Assembly (NCBI GenBank): GCA_003049465.1
Contig: PYSS01000022.1
Span: forward strand, 186,001-250,000
Reading direction: 5' to 3'
From: Magnaporthiopsis rhizophila
Taxonomy: Eukaryota; Ascomycota; Sordariomycetes; Magnaporthales; Magnaporthaceae
DNA: 64,000 nt
This document shows, piece after piece, positions 30,040-41,772 of the stretch. Below the pieces are notes generated by a model, which did not search any database, was not told the origin of the DNA, and saw only the letters and a program-made list of their open reading frames with translations. The translations under genes were made by a program, and so were the position numbers. How positions within the stretch are numbered: the first letter of the stretch is position 1; each line of letters opens with the position of its first letter.

Positions 30040-32237
30040 CTAGTTATCGACGCTTCGACCCTCGCCAGCATAGGCTCCGGTCCGCAGCCTGGGGCTGACC
30101 CTCCTCGGCTCATCCTCATCATCAATAGCCTTGGCGCTGGTTGACGTGAAGGTGCGAGATCGTTTGGCGCCCTTGTCAAGGTTCGCATTGTTCTGGGTCA
30201 GCGTCGTCGCCGACGACGTTGAGGCTGTGGCGGCCACCCCAGTCATGGGTGCCACCGGGATCGACGGCTCCGATATGTTGGTGAGGTTCGCACCAAACTC
30301 GCCTGCCGACGCGGCACGCGAGCCGCCCGTTGAGAATGCCGGTCTGTCGCTAGGCGAGTCCGACGCCACCCTCGCTAAGGCTTGGGCCTGGATGTGCTGA
30401 CGCTGCTGTGACGGCGCCATGTGCGAAGGAGTGGCCGACGCCGCAAATCCGAAGGCCGATTGAGAAAAGTTCCGCTTCTCGACGTGATCGACGCAAGGGG
30501 AGACGCCAGATTCCGCTCCCGCGATGCTGATGCCGCGGTTTTCCTTCCGGGATCTCACCTCTGACGCGGGTAGCGGGATCATGTGCGGCTGCACAGGCAG
30601 CGGGTGCGGTTGATTGAGCAACGAGTGCGTGAGCGTGGCTGCTAGATCACTCGGGATGGCCGAGTTTGGGATATTGAAGGAGAAGCCCGACGCTGTTTGT
30701 GGCGAACAAGAATCCCAATATTAGATAAGCTGAGCTTGATGGCGTGTGTCCCTAAAGGAAAGGGGCGACAGAGAAGCTGTAGTTACTGCGTTTCCCTGAT
30801 ACATACCTGCGTCAGCACTGCAGTTGCCTGCAACGCCTGCCGTTGGGGTGTTTGTCGGCACCTTCAGGCGCGAGCTGACCAGATCGTCTTCTGTCATTGC
30901 CGCCTGCATCTGGAACATATCGAGGTTGACATGACCGCTGGCGGAAGAGACGTAGTCAGGCATGCTCGTGTCCGTGCTTGAGTGCTTGCTTGTGTTCCGA
31001 GCTGACATGCCCCATGCCGCGCCGGTGTTCGGGTTCCACGAGTTCATACCAAGGGCCGAGTATAATCCCATGTATGTGGCAGCGTCACTGAAAGGGTCAG
31101 GGCCTATCACTCCGCTGTTGGCCAACTGGGCTCCTTGAGCAAGGAATGGAAGGGGCTGGCTAAGCATCGGGTTGTTCAAGAGCCCGGCTGGTTGCATTGG
31201 GACTGGGACGGTTGCAGTCACCGGCAGAGGAGGAGGAGGAGGAGGAGGAGCAGCAGCAGCAGCAGCAGTAGCCACACTCTTTCCATTCCGCTGAAGGTTC
31301 TGGCGACGGGGAGAATGTCCGTGGGACTCGGCTCCCTCTTCGGATCGGTACGCAGGAACAGGTCGAGCGTCTAGAAACGAAGAACGCTTCCACATCTGCG
31401 GGTTGGGCCAGGCTATGCCGTTGCCCTCGAGTATGTCTAGTATTTTTGTATCGTTGCTTGTTAGTTGGACAGTAATCGGGCGCAGAGTTTAGGTGGCCGA
31501 GATTCTGCCTACCCAAGGGAGCATGCTGGAACGAGAATGCCACAACATTTTTGACTCGCTCGATCGGGTTGCTGAGAGAGTCACGAGGGAAGCCCTCACT
31601 GATGACTACCTTGATGCGACCGATCTCGTCGCCGGCGTGCCAGTGGTTGTGGTAGAGAAGCTCTTGTCGGAAGTGCGGAAAACGGAAGGGCTCGAGCTCG
31701 CCGGACTTGTTGAATTCTAGAATAAACGTATCCAGATTAGTCTTCCAGGCTCTGGTGCTACTAACGGGGAATCGTGGGGCCACAAAAGGATGCATACCAA
31801 ACGTGTTCGCGACCAGATAAGGCCATGCGCCCGAACGACCGAGAATGGTAGAGCTAGGCCGAGTCAGGACCAAAACCATTGGAGAGGAGGAACTTCGAGG
31901 GCAAGACATACGCGGCAACTCGGCCATCGATGAAGATACGGGCCTCAAACTTGGCAAGATCCCAGTGCTTGCTGTAGTTCTTGGTGTACTGGCTGATCTC
32001 AGGGGTGCGCCAGTTGTGGATCGAGATGTGAAACGGGGTTCCGGCTGGTAGGCTGGGGATGAAGCACGTCATGATGGGAAGGCCGCTGTGCAAACCGCTG
32101 TGCAATGCCTCGATGTCGGGCACCACTTGGCAGGCTACCTTGAACTCCTTGACGGGAACCTTGGCCTCCTTACCGGCGTCAAGGGAGGTGCCTCGCGGGG
32201 AGGGGAATACCAGAATGTCCCAGTCATCGTAGCGCAT
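30040..32237 (-). CDS. Conserved fungal protein of unknown function, 622 aa
   Basis: Five exons (32237-31912, 31853-31798, 31716-31513, 31436-30807, 30692-30040) sum to exactly 623 codons, with canonical introns of 58, 81, 76 and 114 nt. The first 200 residues form one conserved folded region: MRYDDWDILVFPSPRGTSL, ALHSGLPIMTCFIPSLPAGT-type strands, FHISIHNWRTPEISQYTKN, FEARIFIDGRVAA, GRSGAWPYLVANT, HAGDEIGRIKVVISEGFPRD, and NVVAFSFQHAPLDILEGNGI. I recall this architecture as a widely conserved fungal protein without a name. The remainder is low complexity, with poly-Ala and poly-Pro runs (a trinucleotide repeat at 31229-31269), Gln/Ser-rich stretches and a basic C-terminus. Nuclear or signalling roles are possible but not shown by the sequence. 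Confidence 0.78.
31229..31269. repeat. Compound trinucleotide repeat (GGA)n(GCA)n
   Basis: Eight or so GGA units followed by about six GCA units, within the coding sequence. On the minus strand they encode adjacent poly-Ala and poly-Pro runs. Confidence 0.8.
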
Positions 32238-33222
32238 GGCGGCGGCTCGAAGCTGTGTTTGCTAGTCCGGTAGCTAAGTGTTCGAAATGATATCTCCAAA
32301 ATGCCCGTCCAACCACGGGATGATGGTTGGTGTTAAAAGGAGTGCGGCAAGTCTGAGGTCAAGACATGGAGACGCAGCTCGATCGATTCTCGGCAGAGTG
32401 TTGGGGCGAGCACCCTTTCTTGAGCTCCGCGTGGCCTATTTTGCATGTGGAACTCGTGCCGTGTTGGGCTGATTTCTTCTGGGAAGGAGCACGATGCGAG
32501 CTCTTGGCCGCACCCGATGAGATGCGCGCAACGCGCATCGCCAGGGGAGGCGAGACCCCCAACCGCGGCAGCTTGTACCAAGATGGCAGGATAGCTCTGG
32601 AGTTTGCGGGAAAAAAAGCTGAGCGAATTCCTAGAACCTCAAATAACTCGCAGTGGATGCGACTGCCCATAGCAGCGGACTCCCGTTTCTTAATCTTGGA
32701 AGCTTGTTTCTATTCCAAGGAGCCCTATTTCCATCACATGCTCGTTTGCCCATATCGTTGGTTGATCAGGTAGCTTCTCCGTCTTTGTGGCCATGTTGAC
32801 TCAAACATCGGCTTGCGTCTGGCGCATCAACTGCGCCCTGGTGGTTTGTGGTGCTGACCAATCCAGATGGGACAACAGGCCTGCAAACAATCGGTTGTAC
32901 CTGCTCGACGTGTTGAGCTCCGTCCTTGTCGAAATAGATGGATGCGTCCAACGGCCGAAACCCCAAGGCTGCTATGGAACAAGCCATCCCACTGACCGCA
33001 TGAGGGAAGGGGCAGCGATAGAAATTACGTTACCGGGAGGATGTCGCCACGAGGCCCACGACATCCAGGGAAACACGGACCACGAAACTACCATGTATGC
33101 TGAAAAAGGGAGCTTGACACGGTCATGTGTCCTGAGCAACCTGGAACGTCCTATTGCAATAGTTCGCGAAAAACCCTTTATGTACAGAGCCATTTCCGGC
33201 CTTCCTACGCCTCCATCTTGGG
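32238..33222. other. No gene seen
   Basis: Promoter side of the 622-aa gene and 3' flank of the complex I subunit gene. Confidence 0.5.
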
Positions 33223-33929
33223 CTAGTACGGGCTCTCATCTCCTGGTGCCCTCGCCTGAAAGCGGACAGTTTGGGTCAGCATTGTGGCAGCAGCATGGCT
33301 GCGGCTCTGGGCCAGAAAAGACAAACATACTCTTGTGGCGCCAGGGCCTCCCAGCTCGCGTTCGAGTCCGCCCTCGAATTCGCGGGGGTATGACTGAACA
33401 TCGGGGTACGTGAGCTTGATGCCGACCATGGTGGCGAGAAAAACGGCAACAAAGGCCCCAAACTGCACGGCTCCCTTGCCCGGCGTGACCCAGGTGTACT
33501 CGTGCGGCGTGAAGATGCCATGGATGTCGTAGTCCTCGTGGACAGGCTCGCCATAGTTCCTCCTCTCCTGCTTGTCCCACCAGTCGGCGTGCGGGTCGCG
33601 GAACTGACGCTTGATCGGGGGAGGATTGATGAAGCCGCCATTCTACGCCCGTGACGGCCTGTCAGCAGATGCTTGTTCGCGCGTCCTGGTATCTGGCCCC
33701 TCCATCTCTGCCCTTGCGTGCTCCGCAGTAGAGCGGCGGGCGCAGGGCCACTGACCATGTCGGGGTCCTCCGCCGCAGGCAGCGAAGGAGGATCGGGGTA
33801 CTTCTGGTCGATAACGGCCTGGCCATTGATCGACTCGGGGAGGAAAGTTCGACGTTGGATGCTGGGCAGCCGAACAGCCGAGCGGGTGAGGTTTGCGGGC
33901 ACTGCCCGTACGATGTGGCGCGACAGCAT
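33223..33929 (-). CDS. NDUFB8: Mitochondrial complex I subunit NDUFB8 (ASHI, ~20 kDa)
   Basis: Accessory subunit of NADH:ubiquinone oxidoreductase in the mitochondrial inner membrane. Exons 33929-33756, 33642-33331 and 33255-33223 encode 172 residues. The basic, Arg-rich presequence (MLSRHIVRAVPANLTRSAVR then LPSIQRRTF) is a mitochondrial import signal. The conserved core is NGGFINPPPIKRQFRDPHAD, WWDKQERRNYGEPVHEDYDI and HGIFTPHEYTWVTPGKGA, typical of the ASHI family. One membrane helix (VQFGAFVAVFLATMVGIKL) follows, with the fungal C-terminal EFEGGLERELGGPGATR. The tiny third exon (11 codons, ARAPGDESPY) is supported by GTATGT...TTTCAG borders; reading through the intron would add a foreign tail. 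It diverges from swr1. Confidence 0.88.
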
Positions 33930-34395
33930 CTGCGAGGGGCGCACGGGGGTTAGCGGAAGCCAATTGAGCGACCAGCAGCGAGACGTAGACGTACCTTGGC
34001 GTGGAACGCGGCAACGGAGCTGTCGCGATTGACTGTCAAGCGTCTTTGGCACGATTGAGCCGACCAGGGCTTCAGCACAAGCGGGCGTGGTGATGCGAGG
34101 TGCCAGGCGATTACCTCAGCAAGGGTCCGTGCCTCAGGCTGCTCTTGGGCGCGCTGATGTGCGATCCACTCATGGCCCGACTCGCGGAATTTTTGCAAAT
34201 TGCAAAGTTTTGCTGGCACATCGCATCCAGAGACGAAATCGCGCCGTAGCCCGCTCCCCAGGGCGCTGACGATGTCCAAACTTTGCATGAGAGTTACTTG
34301 AGCTTCGAGCATTTCGTAGACACCATTTTTGCCCATCCAAATGCGAGTTCGCTCGAGTCCCTGGTCCGATTCCCCCGCCGCGCCCTGAGAAAACT
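33930..34395. promoter_or_regulatory. Shared divergent promoter, NDUFB8 and swr1
   Basis: 466 bp separate the two ATGs on opposite strands, so both genes' promoters must lie here. No TATA box was evident; this fits two housekeeping genes. Confidence 0.5.
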
Positions 34396-37300
34396 ATGAC
34401 GGGGACCGCGTCTCCCGTCCCACCTCGCCCAAACTCGGATGCGGTCGACAACGCCAACGGCCAGAACGGCCATCTCGACGACGCCCGCCCATCGACCCCC
34501 GACAGCGAAATCGTCGACACCCTTATAATCCCCGATCCGCCAGAACCCGAGCCGGCCAGCGCGCCCTCTCCCTCCGAGAGCTCCCTCTCCGGCCCGCTTT
34601 CTGAGCCTCCCTCCGACGATGAGCTGGTTCCGCCCTCGCCTTCGTACGGGCACATCGGCCATACCGCCAACGATATCCTCGACATCGAATCCGCAGCACC
34701 CGGGAGAGACGATGACGCGCAATCTGACGGACAGGACGATGACAACGACGACGGCGAACAGGATGGCGAGCGCCCAGCGAAGCGCCGCCGAGTCCGTGAC
34801 TACACACCACCTCCCAGGACGCGAAAACCAAAACTGGAGTCTCCGCCATGGAAGAAGATAGAGGCAGAGGGACCCACTACTTTTGTGGAAGAGGGCAAGC
34901 GGAGGTCAGGCCGCATCAACTCGATCCCCCCGGAGCTTCAAAACCCTGTAAAAAGGGCTGCCAAACCCAAGAAATCCCGCCTTGGTCCCCAACTTAGCCC
35001 GCCGTCCAAGAAGAAGCCTGCGTCAACCAACGGTCACGCACCCAAAGCCGCAGATGGCCATCCCTCCAGATCGACTCGACACTCTGGATCGTCCAGCAAA
35101 GCAACGGCTCCACCAAAGCTTTCCCCCGCCGCGAAGGCGCCTGTGAAGAAACCCGCGCCGCACGACACGAGGACATCCCAGCGCAACCGACGACGATCTC
35201 CCTCTCCGCCCCTAAAGACACCGCTTCGAACATCTGCACGGACTCGCCGTTCCTCCCGACATGCCCAAGACAGTCTTGACAATGGCCCAGTCGATCGGAC
35301 TCCGGGCTCAGACGTCGGACGTTCTGGAGGCTCCCGTGCAGCTCCTAGGATAAAGCTGCACGTAATGCCCGCGACCATGCCATTTATCCACCCGGCGCAA
35401 GCAAAGTCTAGACCCAAACTTGGCCCCACATTTGAAGAATACTTCGAGGCGTCACACAACATCCCCGTGGAAGAAGGTGGCCAACTCTGCACGGACGATG
35501 CACCCCGCTTGACAGACGAGGCGGCCGCTGAGGAGGCGGTCATCCTCAACAGGATCGAGAAGGAGGCGGAAGAAGACGGTCTCCTCTCCGAGGCCCGCTG
35601 CTCCATCTATGCGCCGGAGGCTGTCGACGAACCGCCGCGCCAGTGGGCGCATGCGGACCACATGGTAAAAGCCTTGGCCAACTTCAGAAAACTCATGCTG
35701 ATGGAGCAGCAGCGCCACCGGGCAACGGCGAGGAAATTGGCCGAGGCATGTCGAGATGAATGGCTACGAAAGCAGCCCAAGACTGCCGAGGAACTCGAGC
35801 AGGAGGCTCAGGAACTGTGGAAAGGAACCTACTTCTCAGTTGTCCGAGCCCTCTTCGGCACGTGGGAGAACGTTAAGATCGAGATCAACCGCCGAAGACT
35901 AGAAGAGTGGGAGGCCGAAGAGCAGCGTCGGGTCAAAGCTGCCCTGCAGGAAGCCGTTCAGATCTCGGAACAGAAGCTCCAGGCGAGGCGCACGCACGCT
36001 GATTCCGATGGCATGACGGACGACGACAGCGGCATCGAGAGATCCTCGGAGGAGGAGGATTCCGATGAAGATGACGAGATGATATCTGGCCTGGAAGATA
36101 CGATGGTCGACTCTGGAGCTGCAAGTGAGGAGGAGGACGAGGACAATATGTCATCATCTGGCGACGACGAGGATGCAAAATCTCTTGTCTCTGACGAAGG
36201 TCTCACGCAAGAGCAGCTGCGCGAGAAGTATGCCCACTTGCCAGCACTTGAGGCATCCGACGGTGATGGGGACATGCCCAAGACGCCTATAGGAGACTCC
36301 AGAGCAGGCGAGACTACGGGAGTAGATGATGACACGAGCGACGAGTCCATCGACATGGACGATGACCTCGGATCTTCCGACATGGATAGCGGCAGCGAAG
36401 ACGATGATGAAGCCTCGGGGGATGATGCCGAAGACCAAGATGACGAGGATGATGATGGCGATGTGCCATCCAACCTCCTGGGCCTTTTCTTTGGCAAATC
36501 CGAGCTCAAGAAGCTGAACAAGCAGGCGCAGAGTCCAGTAGATGAGACACCAGAACAGGCCGAGGCGGCGGCTGAGGCTCCTGTGGACCAAGACCTTGCC
36601 TTACCCAACACCAAGGTGAATGGGGTCAATGGGACAAAGCCGGCCGGTGGCATTAACGGCCACGACGCTTTGTCTGTCACCAACACGTCGACCCCGCCCC
36701 CCAACGCTCTTACTGATGGAGCCATTGGGGAATCGTTGGCGGCTGCAACCGCGGACGACGGTGCCGAGCCCCAAAACGCGATCGGTTCAGCGGCCCACGA
36801 TTTGTCAACGCAGCCCGTACACGCGCCCTCGCTCCTCGACCAGGACATGTTACTCGACTCGGACAAGGATGCTGTTGACTTGGTTGTACCTCCACAGTTC
36901 TCGCCGCTCACCGAGTGCCAGGACGAGCCTCCTGACCTTTCTCCCGAGGCTTCCATCGCTGCTGATGGCACAATCGACCCGCCAGTTATAGGCACTCTTC
37001 AGCCGTCCGATGTCATGATGACGGACGCATTGCCAACTATGAGCGCCCATCCTATGAAGGCTGAAGGCGCCGTCGTCCCTGCTACGGCTGGCGGGATTCG
37101 ACCGCGGACCACGCGTCTCTATGCACCCCCAGCGTCGCAGACTCTGGACTTTCAAGAAGTCGCAGCCACCAACGGGACGCTGGAGCACCGACCGCAGACC
37201 ACGGTCACCCACGATGGGAGTGTCACGGATTCGTCACCGAAAGTAAATGCCACTTTGAAGGACGCCCCCGTCGACAATGGCGCGGAACCAGCAACTCGCC

Positions 37301-40245
37301 TACCGGACGTGAAAATCACAGCGCCCGATTCGAGCACCAAAGCTGCCAGCCCCGAGACGGATGCCAACACCAACAATGCCATCAGTCGGGATCCCAGCCA
37401 GTCGCCCCGTACGACCGACACCAAACCTTCGGAGATCGACACCGTCACCTCGCCCGTGGAGCCTCCGGAGGCGCAGAAGGAACTCAGTCGCTCGGCTTCG
37501 CCGCATCCCAGCGCCGCCAACGCACCGAAAACTGAGATTCCCTTCCTCCTGCGCGGGACGCTGCGAGAATACCAGCACTACGGACTTGATTGGCTGGCTG
37601 GCTTGTACGTCAACAACACCAACGGCATCCTGGCAGACGAGATGGGTCTGGGCAAAACCATCCAGACCATCTCCCTGCTGGCACATCTGGCGTGTCAACA
37701 TGAGGTGTGGGGTCCTCACCTGGTGATTGTTCCGACCAGTGTCATGTTGAACTGGGAGATGGAATTCAAGAAATGGTGCCCCGGATTTAAGATCTTGACC
37801 TACTATGGCAACCAGGAGGAGCGCAAGCGGAAGAGACAGGGCTGGACCAACGATGACGTTTGGAACGTATGCATCACGTCGTACCAGATGGTTCTCCAAG
37901 ACCAGCAGGTCTTCAGGAGGCGACGGTGGCATTACATGATCCTAGACGAGGCTCACAACATCAAGAACTTCAAGTCGCAGCGATGGCAGACGCTCCTTGG
38001 GTTCAACACTCAGGCTCGACTCTTGCTGACCGGAACGCCTCTTCAAAACAACCTTACTGAACTCTGGTCTTTGCTCTTCTTCCTGATGCCGTCGGAGAAT
38101 GGTGTGGGCGGGTTTGCCGACCTGAATGAGTTTCACGACTGGTTCGGCAGGCCAGAGTCGCAGATTCTAGAGAGCGGGAGAGAGCAGATGGACGATGAGG
38201 CCCGGGCTATTATCTCGAAACTCCACAAAGTCCTTCGACCGTACCTGCTCCGCCGACTCAAGGCCGACGTGGAAAAGCAAATGCCGGCAAAGTACGAACA
38301 CGTTGAGCTTTGCCGGCTCTCCAAGCGGCAACGCGAGCTGTATGATGGGTTCCTGAGCAGGAGCGACACCAGGGAGACTCTGGCGTCGGGAAACTACCTC
38401 TCGATCATCAACTGTCTCATGCAGCTCCGCAAGGTGTGCAACCACCCGGACCTCTTCGTCGACCGCCCCATCATGACCTCCTTTCGGATGCAGTCGTCCG
38501 TCCCGGCCCGCTTCGAGCCCATGGAGAGGCTTCTGCGCGACAAGATGTTTGGCCAGCACCCGCTCAGCTCGGTCAGCCTCGAGTTCATGAACCTCGTTCC
38601 CACCCGGCATGAGCGTTTCTCGGATGGCTTTGCCGCCAGCGTCGCTCAGTACAGCTCCCACCGTGTCCTCTGCGATCTCAAAGAAAAGCAGAAGGCACGA
38701 GCACAGAATGCATTCATGCCCTTGGATCCGAGCACGGTGGAATCCAGCCTCATATACTTGGAGAGCGCCTCGCGATGGCGCCGCTTTGAGGAACTGCAAC
38801 ACTGCGTCTACTTGAATGCTCTTCGCCGCCAACAGCGACCAATCTATGGCACGCGGCTTGTCGAGCTTCTCACGATTGGTGTGCACGAGCGGCCTTTCAA
38901 GCCAAAGCCCAAAGTGCCCAAGAAGATCATGGAGTGGTTCGAGAACGACTCGTTCCTCTTGCACAACGCAGTCCAGACTCTGGATCGCCGGGCAGACGCG
39001 ATGGAGATGACCATCACAAAGTTCGCCTGCGTCACCCCCGCCGTCGTGACCCGGGACCTGACGCCATTGCTTCTCGGCAGGAAGGGCGTCGAGGCGTTTG
39101 AGGAGGCGGATCTGAAGCTCTCGGCCCCGATCAAGAAGCTACCCTTCATGCCCCCCGAGCGGCCGCATGACCCTTGGCACGAAGCGCGCATGCGTCTCTC
39201 GATCCAGTTCCCCGACAAGCGGCTGCTGCAATACGACTGCGGGAAGCTTCAGGCCCTCGACCGGCTGCTGCGGAAGCTGCAGTCTGGAGGCCACCGAGCC
39301 CTCATCTTCACTCAGATGACCAAGGTTTTGGACATTCTGGAGCAATTCCTCAACATCCACGGCCACAAGTACCTACGCCTCGATGGAGCAACCAAGGTTG
39401 AACAGAGGCAAATCCTGACGGACCGCTTCAACCACGACAACCGGATTTTGTGTTTCATTCTCTCTACCAGATCCGGTGGACTCGGTATCAACCTCACGGG
39501 CGCCGACACCGTCATCTTCTACGATCAGGACTGGAACCCTGCCATGGACAAGCAGTGTCAGGACAGATGCCACCGTATCGGGCAGACGCGTGACGTGCAC
39601 ATCTACCGGCTCGTCAGCGAGCACACAATCGAGGCCAACATTCTGCGAAAGGCATCGCAAAAGCAGATGTTGGACGATGTCGTCATCCAAGAAGGAGAGT
39701 TCACAACGGACTACTTCAACAAGATCTCCATACGCGACGTCATGAAGGATGGCGACAATGGCAACCCCATCCTAGCGCAGGGCGACGAGGCGGCCAACGC
39801 AGCCATGGACCGAGTGCTGGGTGGAGTCGAAAGCACCGACACACGCACGGCGGGCCGGGTCCTCGAGCGGGCGGAGGACCGCGAGGATGTGGACGCGGCG
39901 CGGGCGGCCGAGAAGGAGATCCAGCAGGACGACGCCGACTTCAGTGAGAAGCCGCAGAACCCGGCCTCTGGGGCGCCGAGCACGAGAGCGGGGACGCCAC
40001 GGGATGGCACGCCAGCGGCGAGCAACATCTTCTCAGACCTGGCAGGCGACGGTAACACCGCGTCCGAGGCGGCGGCGGCAGCGGAACCCGTCGAGGCGGA
40101 GCACAACGCATGGGGAGAGCAGATCCGGACCGTGGACGACTACATGCTCGGCTTCATGGCGGCGCAGCTGGAGGGGACTCCGCTGGAACTGCCCAAGGAT
40201 AAAAAGAAGAGCAAGAAGAAGGGCAAGGACACCCGAAAACGGTAG
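34396..40245 (+). CDS. swr1: Swr1 chromatin-remodelling ATPase, 1949 aa
   Basis: Catalytic subunit of the SWR1 complex, which exchanges nucleosomal H2A for H2A.Z in the nucleus. A single 5850-nt exon. Residues 1-400 are disordered and Pro/Ser/basic-rich. An HSA-type helical region (QWAHADHMVKALANFRKLML to about residue 520) would bind actin-related proteins. A strongly acidic stretch follows (about 536-690). The Snf2 ATPase starts at LRGTLREYQHYGLDWL (about 1052), with Walker A DEMGLGKT at 1081-1088 and the DEAH box (LDEAHNIKN) at 1184-1187. TGTPLQNNLTELW follows, and then the long insertion characteristic of Swr1/INO80 between the two RecA lobes (about 1300-1610). The second lobe resumes with ALIFTQMTKVLDILEQF and carries STRSGGLGINLTGADTVIFY and CHRIGQTRDVHIYRL near 1726. 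The tail ends in a basic cluster (KDKKKSKKKGKDTRKR). Length and order match fungal Swr1. Confidence 0.96.
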   Translation: MTGTASPVPPRPNSDAVDNANGQNGHLDDARPSTPDSEIVDTLIIPDPPEPEPASAPSPSESSLSGPLSEPPSDDELVPPSPSYGHIGHTANDILDIESAAPGRDDDAQSDGQDDDNDDGEQDGERPAKRRRVRDYTPPPRTRKPKLESPPWKKIEAEGPTTFVEEGKRRSGRINSIPPELQNPVKRAAKPKKSRLGPQLSPPSKKKPASTNGHAPKAADGHPSRSTRHSGSSSKATAPPKLSPAAKAPVKKPAPHDTRTSQRNRRRSPSPPLKTPLRTSARTRRSSRHAQDSLDNGPVDRTPGSDVGRSGGSRAAPRIKLHVMPATMPFIHPAQAKSRPKLGPTFEEYFEASHNIPVEEGGQLCTDDAPRLTDEAAAEEAVILNRIEKEAEEDGLLSEARCSIYAPEAVDEPPRQWAHADHMVKALANFRKLMLMEQQRHRATARKLAEACRDEWLRKQPKTAEELEQEAQELWKGTYFSVVRALFGTWENVKIEINRRRLEEWEAEEQRRVKAALQEAVQISEQKLQARRTHADSDGMTDDDSGIERSSEEEDSDEDDEMISGLEDTMVDSGAASEEEDEDNMSSSGDDEDAKSLVSDEGLTQEQLREKYAHLPALEASDGDGDMPKTPIGDSRAGETTGVDDDTSDESIDMDDDLGSSDMDSGSEDDDEASGDDAEDQDDEDDDGDVPSNLLGLFFGKSELKKLNKQAQSPVDETPEQAEAAAEAPVDQDLALPNTKVNGVNGTKPAGGINGHDALSVTNTSTPPPNALTDGAIGESLAAATADDGAEPQNAIGSAAHDLSTQPVHAPSLLDQDMLLDSDKDAVDLVVPPQFSPLTECQDEPPDLSPEASIAADGTIDPPVIGTLQPSDVMMTDALPTMSAHPMKAEGAVVPATAGGIRPRTTRLYAPPASQTLDFQEVAATNGTLEHRPQTTVTHDGSVTDSSPKVNATLKDAPVDNGAEPATRLPDVKITAPDSSTKAASPETDANTNNAISRDPSQSPRTTDTKPSEIDTVTSPVEPPEAQKELSRSASPHPSAANAPKTEIPFLLRGTLREYQHYGLDWLAGLYVNNTNGILADEMGLGKTIQTISLLAHLACQHEVWGPHLVIVPTSVMLNWEMEFKKWCPGFKILTYYGNQEERKRKRQGWTNDDVWNVCITSYQMVLQDQQVFRRRRWHYMILDEAHNIKNFKSQRWQTLLGFNTQARLLLTGTPLQNNLTELWSLLFFLMPSENGVGGFADLNEFHDWFGRPESQILESGREQMDDEARAIISKLHKVLRPYLLRRLKADVEKQMPAKYEHVELCRLSKRQRELYDGFLSRSDTRETLASGNYLSIINCLMQLRKVCNHPDLFVDRPIMTSFRMQSSVPARFEPMERLLRDKMFGQHPLSSVSLEFMNLVPTRHERFSDGFAASVAQYSSHRVLCDLKEKQKARAQNAFMPLDPSTVESSLIYLESASRWRRFEELQHCVYLNALRRQQRPIYGTRLVELLTIGVHERPFKPKPKVPKKIMEWFENDSFLLHNAVQTLDRRADAMEMTITKFACVTPAVVTRDLTPLLLGRKGVEAFEEADLKLSAPIKKLPFMPPERPHDPWHEARMRLSIQFPDKRLLQYDCGKLQALDRLLRKLQSGGHRALIFTQMTKVLDILEQFLNIHGHKYLRLDGATKVEQRQILTDRFNHDNRILCFILSTRSGGLGINLTGADTVIFYDQDWNPAMDKQCQDRCHRIGQTRDVHIYRLVSEHTIEANILRKASQKQMLDDVVIQEGEFTTDYFNKISIRDVMKDGDNGNPILAQGDEAANAAMDRVLGGVESTDTRTAGRVLERAEDREDVDAARAAEKEIQQDDADFSEKPQNPASGAPSTRAGTPRDGTPAASNIFSDLAGDGNTASEAAAAAEPVEAEHNAWGEQIRTVDDYMLGFMAAQLEGTPLELPKDKKKSKKKGKDTRKR

Positions 40246-41772
40246 CCTCATGTCGGCTTCCACTTTGTTTTTCTGGGAAAACCACGTCACCCGTTTTGAA
40301 CCACAAAAGAATGACGATAGCAAACTGTAATATTTCATCACAAACGTGCAGGGCTGCCTGGCCTACAACATAACGGCCCTGTTTGTATTTGTACCCCCCC
40401 TCCACTTTTTTTTTTTTTTTTCCCTTGGATTCTTGAACGATTTACCTTTATTGGTTGTACTCCCCATTGGGGTTGTTGTTGTCGTTGTTGTCGAAAAAAA
40501 AAAGGAGCCGCCGCCGCCGCCTACGGCGTGCGCAAGACCGACATCGGCGCGACCCCGGAAAGTCGCATGGGACAAAGGAGAAAAGCAAAAACGAAAACTC
40601 GACATTGTTACGGCGGGGAAGTCGATAGACTGGGGCGGCATGGTTGCGGTGCATGGTGCGGAGATCATAGAGAAGCGCAAAGCTGGGGATCATGGAGAGG
40701 GAACCCACAGACCCCACTGTCTCCCCATGGGGCATTGCATCAAAACGGATGTTAGAGTTGCTTTTCTTCTTGCTGCATCTTTGTTTGAATTTAGTCTGTT
40801 TGACTTGAATTTGAGGGATATCGTGATGTAGTGAGGTTTTTCTGAGCCTTTTTTTACCAGCCATTCATTACATCAATATGGTCGATGGCTCGGATTGTTG
40901 GCCCGCTCGAGCTGGATTATATTTGCTCCCCCCACACTAGCATGCGCTTTGATTTGCGGATGGCGCTTCATTGCTGGCTGGGCGCTTGTGTCTAAGCATT
41001 CTTAATCCACCTTTTTTTTCCCCCTCGCGATCCTTCCAGCGACCGCGGTCCTGCAATAAATGCACTACCTAGCAGAACAAGGATACCGCCTAATGAAGCG
41101 GAAATACAAGGAAATACACCAAATGTATATTCGCCCACAAGACCGGTACCGGGCTTATTCGCTTTACCGACTCGAACCCGGCTGCATGGACCTCCCCAGC
41201 AGCCAGCACATCTCTCCGCAAACAATGGCGGCACGTCGCCGCAAAAGCGGCCCAATCACAGCGGCCTCGGCTCTTCATCGGAGCCGTCAATCCCCTCACT
41301 GCTTTCTCTTGGGACCTCGTCCCACCCTCCATGCCGCGTTTCCTGCTCCTTTTTCGCTGCAGCTCGTGGACTGGAATGAGGGATTGATTCGGCCAGAAAT
41401 CCCTCGGCGGCCGTCTGGCCAAGATGTCCGATGTTTGCTTTTTTTTCGATTCACATGTTTTCGTTTTGTGGAGTGGTGGGTTTGGGGCGGGTGGTCGGCA
41501 CTCTGTACTGGAGCGGGGGATACATGGACGGCATATGGAGTAGAGGAGCCGGGCATACGACGCTGGAAGGAAAGGCGACAGGGGGGTCGGGGAAACAAAA
41601 AGTCAGCGGTGACGTGCCGATCGATGAGACGAGGTTGGACGCGTGCGTCGCGCCCGTGACAAAGCTTCTTTTCGGCGACTTCGAACCTTATTTAGATCCC
41701 GTTCTTCAACGCCCGCCGTTCCTATACTCGTCCTCGGCGAACTACCTCCGGCTGTGCCAGAAAACATCAATC
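40246..41772. other. No gene seen
   Basis: 1.5 kb between swr1 and the permease, with poly-T (40407-40420) and simple GTT/CCG repeats. No coding frame convinced me. Confidence 0.5.

Noticed and set aside
41130..41230. tRNA-like B-box (reverse strand GGTTCGAGTC)
   Set aside because: T-arm pairs only with G-U pairs, and no acceptor stem or A-box could be matched at the right distance.
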